Shown: one piece after another, positions 54,905 to 62,716 of the stretch
How positions within the stretch are numbered: the first letter of the stretch is position 1
Layout: every line of letters begins with the position of its first letter
Assembly: GCA_025559845.1 (NCBI GenBank)
Contig: CP048469.1
Location: forward strand, 2,108,001-2,172,000
Direction: 5' to 3'
DNA from: Agrobacterium tumefaciens
GTDB lineage: Bacteria > Pseudomonadota > Alphaproteobacteria > Rhizobiales > Rhizobiaceae
Length of the DNA: 64,000 nucleotides
Position numbers and translations under genes: made by a program
The notes under the pieces: generated by a model
Database searches by the model: none
Seen by the model: the letters and a program-made list of their open reading frames with translations, nothing else
What the model was told of the DNA's origin: nothing

Positions 54905-55384
54905 ATGTTTGAAGAGATCATTCGCCTTGCCCACGTCATTGGCGCGACCGTCCTGTTCGGCACCGGCGCCGGTATCGCCTTCTTCATGGTGATGGCACGC
55001 AGAACCGAAAACCCGGCGCTGATCGCTCATGTGGCGGGAACTGTTGTCATTGCCGATACGGTCTTTACGGCGACAGCCGCCGTTTTTCAGCCTATTACCG
55101 GCTATCTGCTGGCCGACATCATCGGTTGGCCGCTGACCGAAGGCTGGGTTTTTCTATCCCTGCTGCTTTATGTTTTCACCGGTATCTTCTGGCTGCCCGT
55201 GGTTTGGATACAGATACGGTTACGCGATATCGCCCGGGCTTCCGCCACGGCTGGCACACCTTTGCCTGCTCAATGGTTTCGTCTCTATCGCATCTGGTTC
55301 GCCTGCGGTTTTCCGGCATTTTTTGCGGTGGTCGGCATCATCTGGCTGATGTTGATGAAACCCGACATTCCGCTCTGGAGCTAG
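54905..55384 (+). CDS. DUF2269 integral membrane protein
   Basis: 159 residues with four hydrophobic helices and a His near the N-terminus (IIRLAHVIGATVLFGTGAG), as in DUF2269 proteins. Function unknown. Starts 8 bp after the SDR-DoxX gene, so the two are one operon and may work as one membrane complex. Confidence 0.82.
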   Translation: MFEEIIRLAHVIGATVLFGTGAGIAFFMVMARRTENPALIAHVAGTVVIADTVFTATAAVFQPITGYLLADIIGWPLTEGWVFLSLLLYVFTGIFWLPVVWIQIRLRDIARASATAGTPLPAQWFRLYRIWFACGFPAFFAVVGIIWLMLMKPDIPLWS

Positions 55385-55406
55385 AGAAACTTTTTTCAGG
55401 CAGCCG

Positions 55407-55435
55407 GGAATAAAACGCGGACCTGCGGTGTCTCA
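55407..55435 (+). promoter_or_regulatory. Candidate ECF-sigma promoter
   Basis: GGAATA and GTCTCA separated by 17 bp, 47 bp upstream of the first gene of the sigma operon. A GGAAT-type -35 with a GTC-type -10 is usual for ECF sigma factors that drive their own operon. Inferred from spacing and position. Confidence 0.4.
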
Positions 55436-55481
55436 TTGATCGTTAGCGAAAACATCGCCTGCAACCAAGGAGGATTGGTCC

Positions 55482-55856
55482 ATGAATATCCGCTTTATCG
55501 CCCCCGCCCTCGTTCTGGCGCTTGCCGGAACAGCCTATGCCGCCCCAATGGTCGAAACCGTCAAGACCGAAAAGGGCAACGTGCTTGCGGGGGCAAAAGG
55601 CATGACGCTCTACACTTTCAAGAACGACAAGAAGGGCGTATCCAATTGTTACGACAAGTGCGCGACCAACTGGCCGCCCTTCTTCGCCACCGATAGCGAC
55701 AAGGCAGACGGTGCCTATTCGATCGTGACACGCAAGGACGGCAAGAAACAATGGGCCAAGGATGGCATGCCGCTCTATTACTGGGTCAAAGATATGAAAA
55801 CGGGCGATGCTACCGGTGATGGCGTGAACGGTGTGTGGGATGCCGCAAAACCCTGA
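55482..55856 (+). CDS. Secreted COG4315-type repeat protein
   Basis: 124 residues. Signal peptide ending AGTAYAA, then the characteristic repeats of the secreted-repeat family: GMTLYTFKNDKKGVSNCYDKCATNWPPF and GMPLYYWVKDMKTGDATGDGV. Two Cys (NCYDKC) could form a disulfide or bind a metal/haem. AAGGAGG precedes the ATG. It heads the operon with the sigma/anti-sigma pair and may be its chief target. Function not established for the family. Confidence 0.85.
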   Translation: MNIRFIAPALVLALAGTAYAAPMVETVKTEKGNVLAGAKGMTLYTFKNDKKGVSNCYDKCATNWPPFFATDSDKADGAYSIVTRKDGKKQWAKDGMPLYYWVKDMKTGDATGDGVNGVWDAAKP

Positions 55857-55860
55857 TGGC

Positions 55861-56397
55861 ATGAACGACAGACCGCGGGGGAATTTTTCCCCCGCTCCCG
55901 GCTCTTTTGAGGCGGAAATGCTGGCATTGATGCCGGCGCTGCGACGTTACTCTCGCAGCCTCTCCCACACCGACGCCGATGGCGAGGATCTGCTGCAGGA
56001 CTGCGTGGAAAAGGCGCTTGCCAATCGTCGGCAATGGCGCGGAACAGGTTTGAAGTCATGGGCTTACACCATCATGACAAACCTTTACCGCAACCGACAC
56101 CGGTTCGAGCGACGGCATCCATCCGAAAGCCTCGAAGACCATGAAAATATAACGGGCGGCGACGTGCTGGGCGACACGCTCGAAAACGACCGGCTTCATG
56201 GCGCCCTGGCGCTCTTGTCACCCGATATGCGCGCAGTGCTGATTCTGGTGACAGTGGAAGGCTACAGTTATCAGGAAGCGGCGGAAACGATGTCGATACC
56301 GGTCGGTACCGTCATGTCGCGGCTGTCACGCGCCCGCGAAACATTGCGCCAGCATCTGGCGACAAACAATATCATTCCCCTGCGGAGACCGAAATGA
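55861..56397 (+). CDS. ECF RNA polymerase sigma factor
   Basis: About 178 residues. Region 2 (ALRRYSRSLSHTDADGEDLL, DCVEKALANR, W/YTIMTNLYRNRHR) and region 4 (LSPDMRAVLILVTVEGYSYQ, ETMSIPVGTVMSRLSRARE) are complete. ATG 55861 is 2 bp after the previous stop and fits translational coupling; ATG 55840 is an alternative. The stop overlaps the anti-sigma gene start (ATGA), the standard arrangement for a sigma factor kept inactive by its partner. Confidence 0.9.
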   Translation: MNDRPRGNFSPAPGSFEAEMLALMPALRRYSRSLSHTDADGEDLLQDCVEKALANRRQWRGTGLKSWAYTIMTNLYRNRHRFERRHPSESLEDHENITGGDVLGDTLENDRLHGALALLSPDMRAVLILVTVEGYSYQEAAETMSIPVGTVMSRLSRARETLRQHLATNNIIPLRRPK

Positions 56398-57173
56398 ACA
56401 GGCTGGACGCCATTACCGAAGACGATTTGCATGCTTATGCCGACGGGCTTCTTTCCGACGAGCATAAGGCAATCGTCGAGGCGTGGCTTTCCGAGCGGCC
56501 TGACGAACTGGAGCGCGTCGAAGCCTGGAAACAGCAGGCAGCAATGCTGCGCAGTGCCTTTGCGCCTTATGAGGCATCCCGCCCCGATGACGCCACCATG
56601 CTGGCGGAGAAAATCGATCCCTCTTCCACACGCTGGAAGTCCGTCCTGGTGCGGACTGCCGCCGCGGTATTGATCTTCGCAGCCGGAGCGACAACCGGCA
56701 GACTTCTGACCACCGGGGCCCCTGACAACGAACCCGGACTGCAAACAGCAGATATTTCGACGCAGGCGAAATCCGCCTATCTGATCTATGCCAGTGAGGT
56801 ACGCCACCCTGTTGAGGTCGGCGCCTCGGAACAGCAGCATCTGGCGACATGGCTGGGCAAGCGGCTGGGCTATCCCTTTGCCATCCCTGATCTGACGAAA
56901 CTCGGTTACGATCTTGTCGGCGGTCGTCTGGTGCCAGTCAGCGGCAAACCCGGCGCCATGCTGATGTACCAGGACAAGACCGGAAAACGCGTCACCGTCC
57001 TCATCGGTCACAACGAAGAAAACCGCACCACAAGCTTCCGCATGGCAAGTGCCGATGGCATCGAGACCTTCTACTGGATCGACAACGAACTTGGTTACGC
57101 CGTATCGGCGGAACTGACGCAGGCGGAAGTCCAGAAGATCGCCGAGGAATGTTATCGCCAGTTTCCGACCTAG
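56394..57173 (+). CDS. Membrane anti-sigma factor
   Basis: 259 residues. The N-terminal ~70 residues (ITEDDLHAYADGLLSDEHKA) form an anti-sigma domain without the zinc-finger HxxxCxxC, then one membrane helix (VLVRTAAAVLIFAAGATTG, about 83-101) and a periplasmic sensor part with YDLVGGRLVPVSGKPGAML and TFYWIDNELGYAVSAEL, a pattern shared by rhizobial and Caulobacter anti-sigma proteins. It should hold the co-encoded sigma factor at the membrane until an envelope or redox signal. Confidence 0.88.
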   Translation: MNRLDAITEDDLHAYADGLLSDEHKAIVEAWLSERPDELERVEAWKQQAAMLRSAFAPYEASRPDDATMLAEKIDPSSTRWKSVLVRTAAAVLIFAAGATTGRLLTTGAPDNEPGLQTADISTQAKSAYLIYASEVRHPVEVGASEQQHLATWLGKRLGYPFAIPDLTKLGYDLVGGRLVPVSGKPGAMLMYQDKTGKRVTVLIGHNEENRTTSFRMASADGIETFYWIDNELGYAVSAELTQAEVQKIAEECYRQFPT

Positions 57174-57182
57174 AGGCCGTGG

Positions 57183-57776
57183 CTATTTCAACATCGGCCA
57201 CAAGCTGATCACCAGCAGCACGGCCATGGTAATGTTAAACCACTTCAGCCGGACGGGAACGGATAACCAGTCCCGTAACGCTGAGCCAAAACCTGCCCAT
57301 GTCGAGACGCTGGGCAGATTGACGGCTGCGAAAGCCAGCCCGACGAGCATCACGGTGAAGAAGTACTGATCTTCGTTCGTATAGGTCGCCATCGCCGTGA
57401 CCGCCATGACCCATGCCTTCGGATTGACCCACTGGAAGGCGGCAGCACCGATGAACGTCATGGGCTCTGCCCCGGTCGTTCCATCGCTGAGACTTCTGGA
57501 TGTGCCGATCTTCCAGGCAATCCAGAGCAGATAGATGCCGCCTGCGAATTTCAGCGCCGTATAGAGCAACGGGATCGAGTGCAGCAACGCACCTAGACCA
57601 AAACCGACACCGATGAGAAGCGACAGAAACCCCACGCCAATGCCCAGCATGTGCGGGATGGTCCGGCGAAAACCGAAATTCACGCCGGAAGCAAACAGCA
57701 TCATGTTGTTCGGTCCAGGCGTAATGGACGTGGTGAAGGCAAACAACACCAGCGCGATGAAGGTCTCGATTGTCAT
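57183..57776 (-). CDS. LysE/RhtB family amino-acid exporter
   Basis: 197 residues with six hydrophobic segments. SITPGPNNMMLFASGVNFGF is the family signature and FQWVNPKAWVMAVTAMATY the second conserved stretch. These proteins export amino acids, homoserine lactones or related compounds. Convergent with the anti-sigma gene. Confidence 0.88.
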   Translation of the reverse strand: MTIETFIALVLFAFTTSITPGPNNMMLFASGVNFGFRRTIPHMLGIGVGFLSLLIGVGFGLGALLHSIPLLYTALKFAGGIYLLWIAWKIGTSRSLSDGTTGAEPMTFIGAAAFQWVNPKAWVMAVTAMATYTNEDQYFFTVMLVGLAFAAVNLPSVSTWAGFGSALRDWLSVPVRLKWFNITMAVLLVISLWPMLK

Positions 57777-57942
57777 GGCGTCTCCTCGAAGACAGGGAAT
57801 TTATCCCCCTCGAGGTGGACTAGCCAGCCTTAACGCCTGATCGCCAGGGTCAATTCTTTTGATGGATCGCGATCTTGGGATTGTCTGTTGAGAAGGTGGG
57901 GCAAGTCGCTATTGTCCACTCATTGATCATGGGAGCACGCCG

Positions 57943-58788
57943 ATGAACGACGATATTCCATCCGTATCCTTACCTTCGGGGAAAGAGATCCCTGCCCTTG
58001 GCCTTGGCACATGGAACATGGGCGAGCAACGCGCCGGTGAAACTCAGGAAATCCGCAGCATACACAAGGCCATCGACGTCGGGATGACGTTGATCGACAC
58101 CGCTGAGATGTACGCCGATGGCAGATCCGAAAAGGTCGTCGGGAAGGCGATTACCGGCCGGCGCGACGAGGTGTTTCTGGTCAGCAAGATCTACCCATGG
58201 AATGCCAGTGCTGCGGGCACGATCGAGGCTTGCGAGCGCAGTCTGGCCAGACTCGGCTCCGACCACCTGGATCTCTACCTCCTGCATTGGCGCGGTGGAA
58301 ATCCTCTGGAGGAAACCGTCGCCGCTTTCGAGAAGCTGAAAACGCAGGGCAAGATCGTTGACTGGGGCGTTTCGAACTTCGATGTCGACGATATGGAAGA
58401 ACTCTTCGATGTCCCCGATGGCAACAAATGTGCTGCCAATCAGGTGCTGTATAATCTCTCCCGACGAGGACCGGAATTCGATCTCCTTCCCTGGTGTCAG
58501 GAACGCAGCATTCCGGTCATGGCGTACTCGCCGATCGAACAGGGACGAATCCTCGACAACCATGCTCTGATCCATATTGCCAAAGCCTATCAGGCCACAC
58601 CGGCCCAACTCGCATTGGCGTTCCTGCTGGAGCGCGACGGCGTCATCGCCATTCCGAAATCCGCAAGACCGGAACGTGTCGAGGAAAATCGCGGCGCGAT
58701 TGAGCTTGAAATCACCGAAGAAGACTGGGCAGCGCTCGATGCTGCCTTCCCGCCACCGTCCCGCAAGATCGCTCTCGAAATGCTGTGA
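57943..58788 (+). CDS. Aldo/keto reductase
   Basis: 281 residues, TIM barrel. The catalytic tetrad is visible: Asp and Tyr in [14 protein letters not shown], Lys in VFLVSKIYP and His in LYLLHWRGG. The C-terminal phosphate-binding part [16 protein letters not shown] suits NADPH. Resembles the YeaE/DkgA-type group reducing aldehydes and ketoaldehydes. Monocistronic. Confidence 0.88.
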   Translation: MNDDIPSVSLPSGKEIPALGLGTWNMGEQRAGETQEIRSIHKAIDVGMTLIDTAEMYADGRSEKVVGKAITGRRDEVFLVSKIYPWNASAAGTIEACERSLARLGSDHLDLYLLHWRGGNPLEETVAAFEKLKTQGKIVDWGVSNFDVDDMEELFDVPDGNKCAANQVLYNLSRRGPEFDLLPWCQERSIPVMAYSPIEQGRILDNHALIHIAKAYQATPAQLALAFLLERDGVIAIPKSARPERVEENRGAIELEITEEDWAALDAAFPPPSRKIALEML

Positions 58789-58923
58789 TATGTCATGAAG
58801 ATGACGGGGTTTCCGGAATCGGTCCGGCAACAGCTTGAATCGGATTATCAGAGCCGAACGACGCTTTGAAAGTCAAAGAAAGCCGCCCGGTGCACCGGAC
58901 GGCTCTAGCATTCAAGAAAGCAC

Positions 58924-59463
58924 CTAACGCGGAATTCTGTCTTCATATTCCTTTTTCAATACCAGCCACCGATCCCAGAAAGGACCGGGCGCCTTGTCGT
59001 GCAGGAGGTCGGCAAGAATATCGAGATGGACGTGCCAGCCGGAGCTGACACCCAGCATTTCCGCGCGGTTGGCGAGCCGACGATGAACGAGCGTCAGCAA
59101 CACCTCTTTGCCCAGGGCCTGCAGTTCGATTGACACTTCACCACCTTCATCCCAGCTAAACACAAGCCGGTGCGGCGGAATGACGGTGATGATACGGCTC
59201 GCCATCTTGTGCTCCTCCGAAAAACCGTCGGGGCGCTTGCCGGGTGGGTCCGTCAATTCATCGTTTCGCCAGACGAGTTCGAAGGGTGCCCCGGCGGCCA
59301 GTTTCATCTCACCGGAAGCCAGCCAGCGGCGGCGAAGATCGCTGTCCGTCAGATAGGACCAGACCCGCTCGATCGGTCCCGGCAAAAGTCGCTCGATCTT
59401 CACGGTCGCTGGCTCGACAATCCGGCCATAAGCGTCGGGCATTACAATATCAGTCATTGTCAT
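58924..59463 (-). CDS. SRPBCC (AHSA1-like) domain protein
   Basis: 179 residues with the START/Bet v1-like fold of the AHSA1 group (IERLLPGPIERVWSYLTDSD, RRRWLASGEM, RLVFSWDEGGEVSIEL, SGWHVHLDILADLL). The gene overlaps the ArsR gene by 14 bp; such ArsR-AHSA1 pairs are widespread and the AHSA1 protein is thought to bind a hydrophobic ligand. Function unresolved. Confidence 0.88.
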   Translation of the reverse strand: MTMTDIVMPDAYGRIVEPATVKIERLLPGPIERVWSYLTDSDLRRRWLASGEMKLAAGAPFELVWRNDELTDPPGKRPDGFSEEHKMASRIITVIPPHRLVFSWDEGGEVSIELQALGKEVLLTLVHRRLANRAEMLGVSSGWHVHLDILADLLHDKAPGPFWDRWLVLKKEYEDRIPR

Positions 59464-59818
59464 TTCCTCCGTTTAGAATGGGTTTGTCCTGATCGTGCTC
59501 CCTGAGCATCTGTTCGAGAATATCGAGACGGCTGTTCCAGAACTGCCTGTAGAAATCGAGCCACTCGTGCGCCTCTGCCAGCGGCCCCGGCGCCAGGCGA
59601 CAAAAATGGGTGCGCCCCCTCACCTCCCGCTGGATGAGACCGGCGTTCTCCAAGGTCTTGATATGCTTGGACGCTGCCGCCAGCGACATGTCGAATGGTT
59701 CTGCCAGTTGGCTGACCGTTCGCTCACCGCGCGACAACTCGCGTAGCATCGTCCGGCGTGTCGCGTCGCCGAGGGCATGAAAGACGGTGTCCAGATGGGG
59801 AGCGAGTAATTCAACCAT
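59450..59818 (-). CDS. ArsR family winged-helix repressor, apparently leaderless
   Basis: About 122 residues from ATG 59818. HTH: LDTVFHALGDATRRTMLREL, AEPFDMSLAAASKHIKTLEN, RTHFCRLAPGPLAEAHEWLD. No cysteine pair for metal sensing. The start at 59818 agrees with family length; the frame to 59914 would translate through operator, promoter and terminator. No ribosome site precedes it, but a promoter (TTGACT, 16 bp, TATATT) would start transcription at or next to the A of the ATG. Two inverted repeats over the promoter suggest self-repression. Confidence 0.85.
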   Translation of the reverse strand: MVELLAPHLDTVFHALGDATRRTMLRELSRGERTVSQLAEPFDMSLAAASKHIKTLENAGLIQREVRGRTHFCRLAPGPLAEAHEWLDFYRQFWNSRLDILEQMLREHDQDKPILNGGNDND

Positions 59819-59865
59819 ATTGTTGAATATAAGCGCCCGAGAGGAAAAGTCAACCGAATGGTTGA
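59809..59865 (-). promoter_or_regulatory. ArsR promoter with two overlapping operators
   Basis: Operator 1 at 59809-59828: ATTCAAC-CATATT-GTTGAAT, covering the start codon and touching the -10. Operator 2 at 59850-59865: TCAACC-GAAT-GGTTGA, overlapping the -35. On the minus strand TTGACT (59853-59848) and TATATT (59831-59826) are 16 bp apart. All seen directly; function inferred. Confidence 0.65.
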
Positions 59866-59892
59866 ATAACTCTGCAAGGGCGCCCGCCAAAC

Positions 59893-59921
59893 AAAAACGC
59901 CCGCGGTTTCCCACGGGCGTT
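59893..59921 (-). terminator. Hairpin in the arsR-ilvH interval region, terminator-like
   Basis: AACGCCCG and CGGGCGTT stem (about 10 bp with interior CGG/CCC) followed on the minus strand by TTTT. It lies 30 bp beyond the stop of ilvH and would end the ilvI-ilvH transcript. Confidence 0.78.
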
Positions 59922-59950
59922 ATATCGGAAACAATGACTTAGGGGCGTTT

Positions 59951-60523
59951 TTACATACCCTGCGAGCCACGGTTCATGGCAGCGATACCGGTGCGGCAGA
60001 TTTCGATCAGGCCGAGAGGCTTGATGATCGCCACGAACTGGTCGATTTTCGAGGACTTGCCGGTGATTTCAAAAATGAAATGCTCGACCGTTGCGTCGAC
60101 CACCTTGGCCTGGAACGCATCGGCAAGACGTAGAGCCTCGGCACGGTCCTCGCCGGCACCAGCAACCTTGATAAGCGCCACTTCGCGCTCGATCGGCCGC
60201 TCCTGCCCCAACTCGCGAGCGCGGACTGTCAGATCGAGAACCCGGTGCACAGGAACGATGCGCTCCAACTGGGCCTTGATTTGCTCCAGAACGACCGGCG
60301 TGCCACGGGTCACGATGGTGATACGCGACAGATGCGCCTCATGTTCCGTCTCCGAAACCGTCAGGCTTTCGATGTTGTAGCCCCGGCCTGAAAACAGGCC
60401 GATGACGCGGGCAAGCACGCCGGGCTCGTTGTTGACGAGAACCGACAGCGTGTGGTTTTCCGCAACCGCCGTTTCCTTCTGGATGAAATAGGCAGAGCCG
60501 GTGGGTTGTAGGTGTGCGTTCAT
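59951..60523 (-). CDS. ilvH: Acetolactate synthase small (regulatory) subunit
   Basis: 190 residues. N-terminal ACT domain (TLSVLVNNEPGVLARVIGLF, SGRGYNIESLTVSETEHEA) binds valine for feedback inhibition; the C-terminal domain follows (VVDATVEHFIFEITGKSSKI, GLIEICRTGIAAMNRG). It activates and confers valine sensitivity on the catalytic subunit encoded 21 bp upstream. Also called ilvN. Confidence 0.95.
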   Translation of the reverse strand: MNAHLQPTGSAYFIQKETAVAENHTLSVLVNNEPGVLARVIGLFSGRGYNIESLTVSETEHEAHLSRITIVTRGTPVVLEQIKAQLERIVPVHRVLDLTVRARELGQERPIEREVALIKVAGAGEDRAEALRLADAFQAKVVDATVEHFIFEITGKSSKIDQFVAIIKPLGLIEICRTGIAAMNRGSQGM

Positions 60524-60544
60524 GTCGTTTTCCTCTTCCCGCTC

Positions 60545-62350
60545 TTAAACCAGCTGACGGCCCTTGGCGTCGATGGCATTGGCAACAGCCTCGTCCGTCG
60601 CCTCATCCGGCAACAGCATCTCGTTATGGGCTTTACCAGACGGGATCATCGGGAAGCAATTGGCAAGATTGGCAACGCGGCAATCGAAGATAACCGGCTT
60701 CTTGACCGCAATCATCTCAGCAATCTTGTCGTCCAGTTCCCTCGGGTCGTCGCAGTACATGCCGACCGCGCCGTAAGCTTCCGCCAGCTTGACGAAATCA
60801 GGCATCGCTTCGGTATAGGAGTTGGACAGGCGGTTGCCATGCAGCAACTGCTGCCACTGACGAACCATGCCCATATACTGGTTGTTCAGAATGAAGATCT
60901 TGACCGGCAGGTTATACTGGATGGCGCAGGACATTTCCTGAATGCACATCTGGATCGAGGCATCACCGGCAACGTCGATGACCAGCGCATCCGGATGGGC
61001 AACCTGAACGCCGATGGCTGCAGGCAGACCATATCCCATGGTGCCGAGGCCACCGGATGTCATCCAGTGGTTCGGTTCTTCGAAACCAAAGAACTGCGCT
61101 GCCCACATCTGGTGCTGGCCGACTTCGGTAGTGATGTAGGTGTCACGTCCCTTCGACGCCTCATACAGACGCTGAAGCGCGTATTGCGGCATGATGACAT
61201 CGTTTGAATTCTTGTAGGCGAAGGAATTGCGGGCACGCCAACGATCGATTTGCTCGTGCCAGTCTGCCGTCTGCGCTTTTTCAGGCTTCTTCGGCAGCGC
61301 ACGCCACAGGCGAACCATATCCTCCAGAACATGGCTGACATCGCCGATAATCGGAACGTCGACACGAACGTTCTTGTTGATCGAAGACGGATCGATATCG
61401 ATGTGGATCTTCTTGGAGTTCGGCGAAAACGCATTCAGACGGCCGGTAATACGGTCATCGAAGCGCGCACCGATACAAACCATGACATCGCAATCGTGCA
61501 TGGTCATGTTGGCTTCGTAAGATCCGTGCATGCCCAGCATGCCGAGCCAGTTTTTGCCAGATGCGGGATAGGCACCGAGCCCCATCAGGGTCGAGGTAAT
61601 CGGGAAATTGGTCAGCTCGACCAGTTCGCGCAGCAAGCGGGTTGCCTCCGGCCCGGAGTTGATAACACCGCCGCCCGTATAGAAAACAGGCTTTTTCGCC
61701 TTCGACATCAATTCGATGGCCGCATGAATGGCGTTCAGATCGCCCTGGACCTTCGGCTTGTAGCTCTTCTGCTGAACGGCAGCGGAAGGCGGCGTATAGG
61801 TGCCGGTGGCAAACTGGATATCCTTGGGAACGTCGACGACAACCGGACCCGGACGGCCGGTCTGTGCGATGCGGAAAGCCTCATGGATGATGCCAGCCAG
61901 TTCGTTGACGTCCTTTACCAGCCAGTTGTGCTTGGTGCAGGGGCGCGTAATACCAACCGTGTCGCACTCCTGAAACGCATCGGAACCGATCAGTGTGGTC
62001 GGAACCTGGCCGGAAATGCAAACGAGCGGAATGCTGTCCATCAACGCGTCCTGCAGAGGCGTAACCGCATTGGTGGCACCAGGACCGGAGGTGACAAGCA
62101 TGACGCCGACCTTACCAGTGGAACGGGCATAACCTTCGGCCGCATGGCCGGCGCCCTGTTCATGGCGCACGAGGATATGCTGAATGTCTTCCTGCTGGAA
62201 AATCTCGTCATAAATCGGAAGGACGGCACCGCCCGGATAACCGAAGATGTGCTCCACACCGTTATCCTTGAGGGCTTTCAGAACGATTTCCGCGCCCGTC
62301 ATGCGATTGCTGTTTTCCGTATTGTCCTTATCCGTCATTGCCTGTTCCAT
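60545..62350 (-). CDS. ilvI: Acetolactate synthase large (catalytic) subunit
   Basis: About 601 residues. Thiamin-diphosphate enzyme: N-terminal Pyr domain with the catalytic Glu in ILVRHEQGAGHAAEGYAR, central FAD-binding domain (IGARFDDRITGRL), and C-terminal PP domain with the ThDP/Mg motif VAGDASIQMCIQEMSCAIQYNLPVKIFILNN (GDG-like to NN). It makes acetolactate from two pyruvates in the first step of valine, leucine and isoleucine synthesis. ATG 62350 or 62338 may be the start. Its leader holds an attenuator (62401-62512). Also called ilvB. Confidence 0.95.
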   Translation of the reverse strand: MEQAMTDKDNTENSNRMTGAEIVLKALKDNGVEHIFGYPGGAVLPIYDEIFQQEDIQHILVRHEQGAGHAAEGYARSTGKVGVMLVTSGPGATNAVTPLQDALMDSIPLVCISGQVPTTLIGSDAFQECDTVGITRPCTKHNWLVKDVNELAGIIHEAFRIAQTGRPGPVVVDVPKDIQFATGTYTPPSAAVQQKSYKPKVQGDLNAIHAAIELMSKAKKPVFYTGGGVINSGPEATRLLRELVELTNFPITSTLMGLGAYPASGKNWLGMLGMHGSYEANMTMHDCDVMVCIGARFDDRITGRLNAFSPNSKKIHIDIDPSSINKNVRVDVPIIGDVSHVLEDMVRLWRALPKKPEKAQTADWHEQIDRWRARNSFAYKNSNDVIMPQYALQRLYEASKGRDTYITTEVGQHQMWAAQFFGFEEPNHWMTSGGLGTMGYGLPAAIGVQVAHPDALVIDVAGDASIQMCIQEMSCAIQYNLPVKIFILNNQYMGMVRQWQQLLHGNRLSNSYTEAMPDFVKLAEAYGAVGMYCDDPRELDDKIAEMIAVKKPVIFDCRVANLANCFPMIPSGKAHNEMLLPDEATDEAVANAIDAKGRQLV

Positions 62351-62400
62351 CCCGAGTTGGCTTTGGATATCGCTGAGCCTTACGGCCCGTGTGAAGACAT

Positions 62401-62424
62401 AAAAAAAGGCCCCTAGAGGAGCCT
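62401..62424 (-). terminator. Attenuator terminator upstream of ilvI
   Basis: On the minus strand AGGCTCC-TCTA-GGGGCCT followed by seven T: a 7-bp stem (one G-T pair) that ends about 50 nt before ilvI. With the leader peptide just upstream this is an amino-acid attenuator. Confidence 0.8.
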
Positions 62425-62430
62425 CGTTTA

Positions 62431-62477
62431 GCGCATGGGTGCTTTCGCCGGATGGTTACACCATCCTGCCCATGCGC
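62431..62477 (-). promoter_or_regulatory. ilvI leader hairpin (pause/antiterminator region)
   Basis: Outer arms GCGCATGGG and CCCATGCGC (9 bp), inner arms GGATGG and CCATCC (6 bp) with a 5-nt loop. The leader-peptide stop codon is in the loop, so ribosome position decides whether this stem forms. Confidence 0.7.
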
Positions 62478-62512
62478 CGTCCCACCACGATAAGTACGTT
62501 AAGATTTTTCAT
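62456..62512 (-). CDS. ilv leader peptide
   Basis: 18 codons on the minus strand reading MKNLNVLIVVGRRMGRMV and then TAA. Six of the seven residues from position 4 to 10 are Leu, Val or Ile (Leu-Asn-Val-Leu-Ile-Val-Val), far above chance, and the stop lies in the loop of the leader hairpin. This is the layout of branched-chain amino-acid attenuators: with scarce charged tRNA the ribosome stalls in this run and the terminator at 62401-62424 is avoided. No clear ribosome site precedes the ATG. Confidence 0.78.
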   Translation of the reverse strand: MKNLNVLIVVGRRMGRMV

Positions 62513-62716
62513 GGGGCGGAGTGTTAGCCACAAACGCGGCAGCCGTCAACGCATATTGCGGAAAAAATCATCTTCCGTTCATTTTATTGCCAGAACGACC
62601 GCCAAAACGAAATTTTCGAACGATATCGCTACACCAGTTGTTAAATAGGTTCATCTTATACTGGAAAGCACAGGCGCTGTCCGAAATGCGGTCTTGTCCA
62701 GCGCCCGGGATGACAT

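Noticed and set aside
62351..62512. In-frame N-terminal extension of ilvI through the leader
   Set aside because: The leader frame ends at TAA 62458-62456, and the hairpin and T run show a regulatory leader instead.
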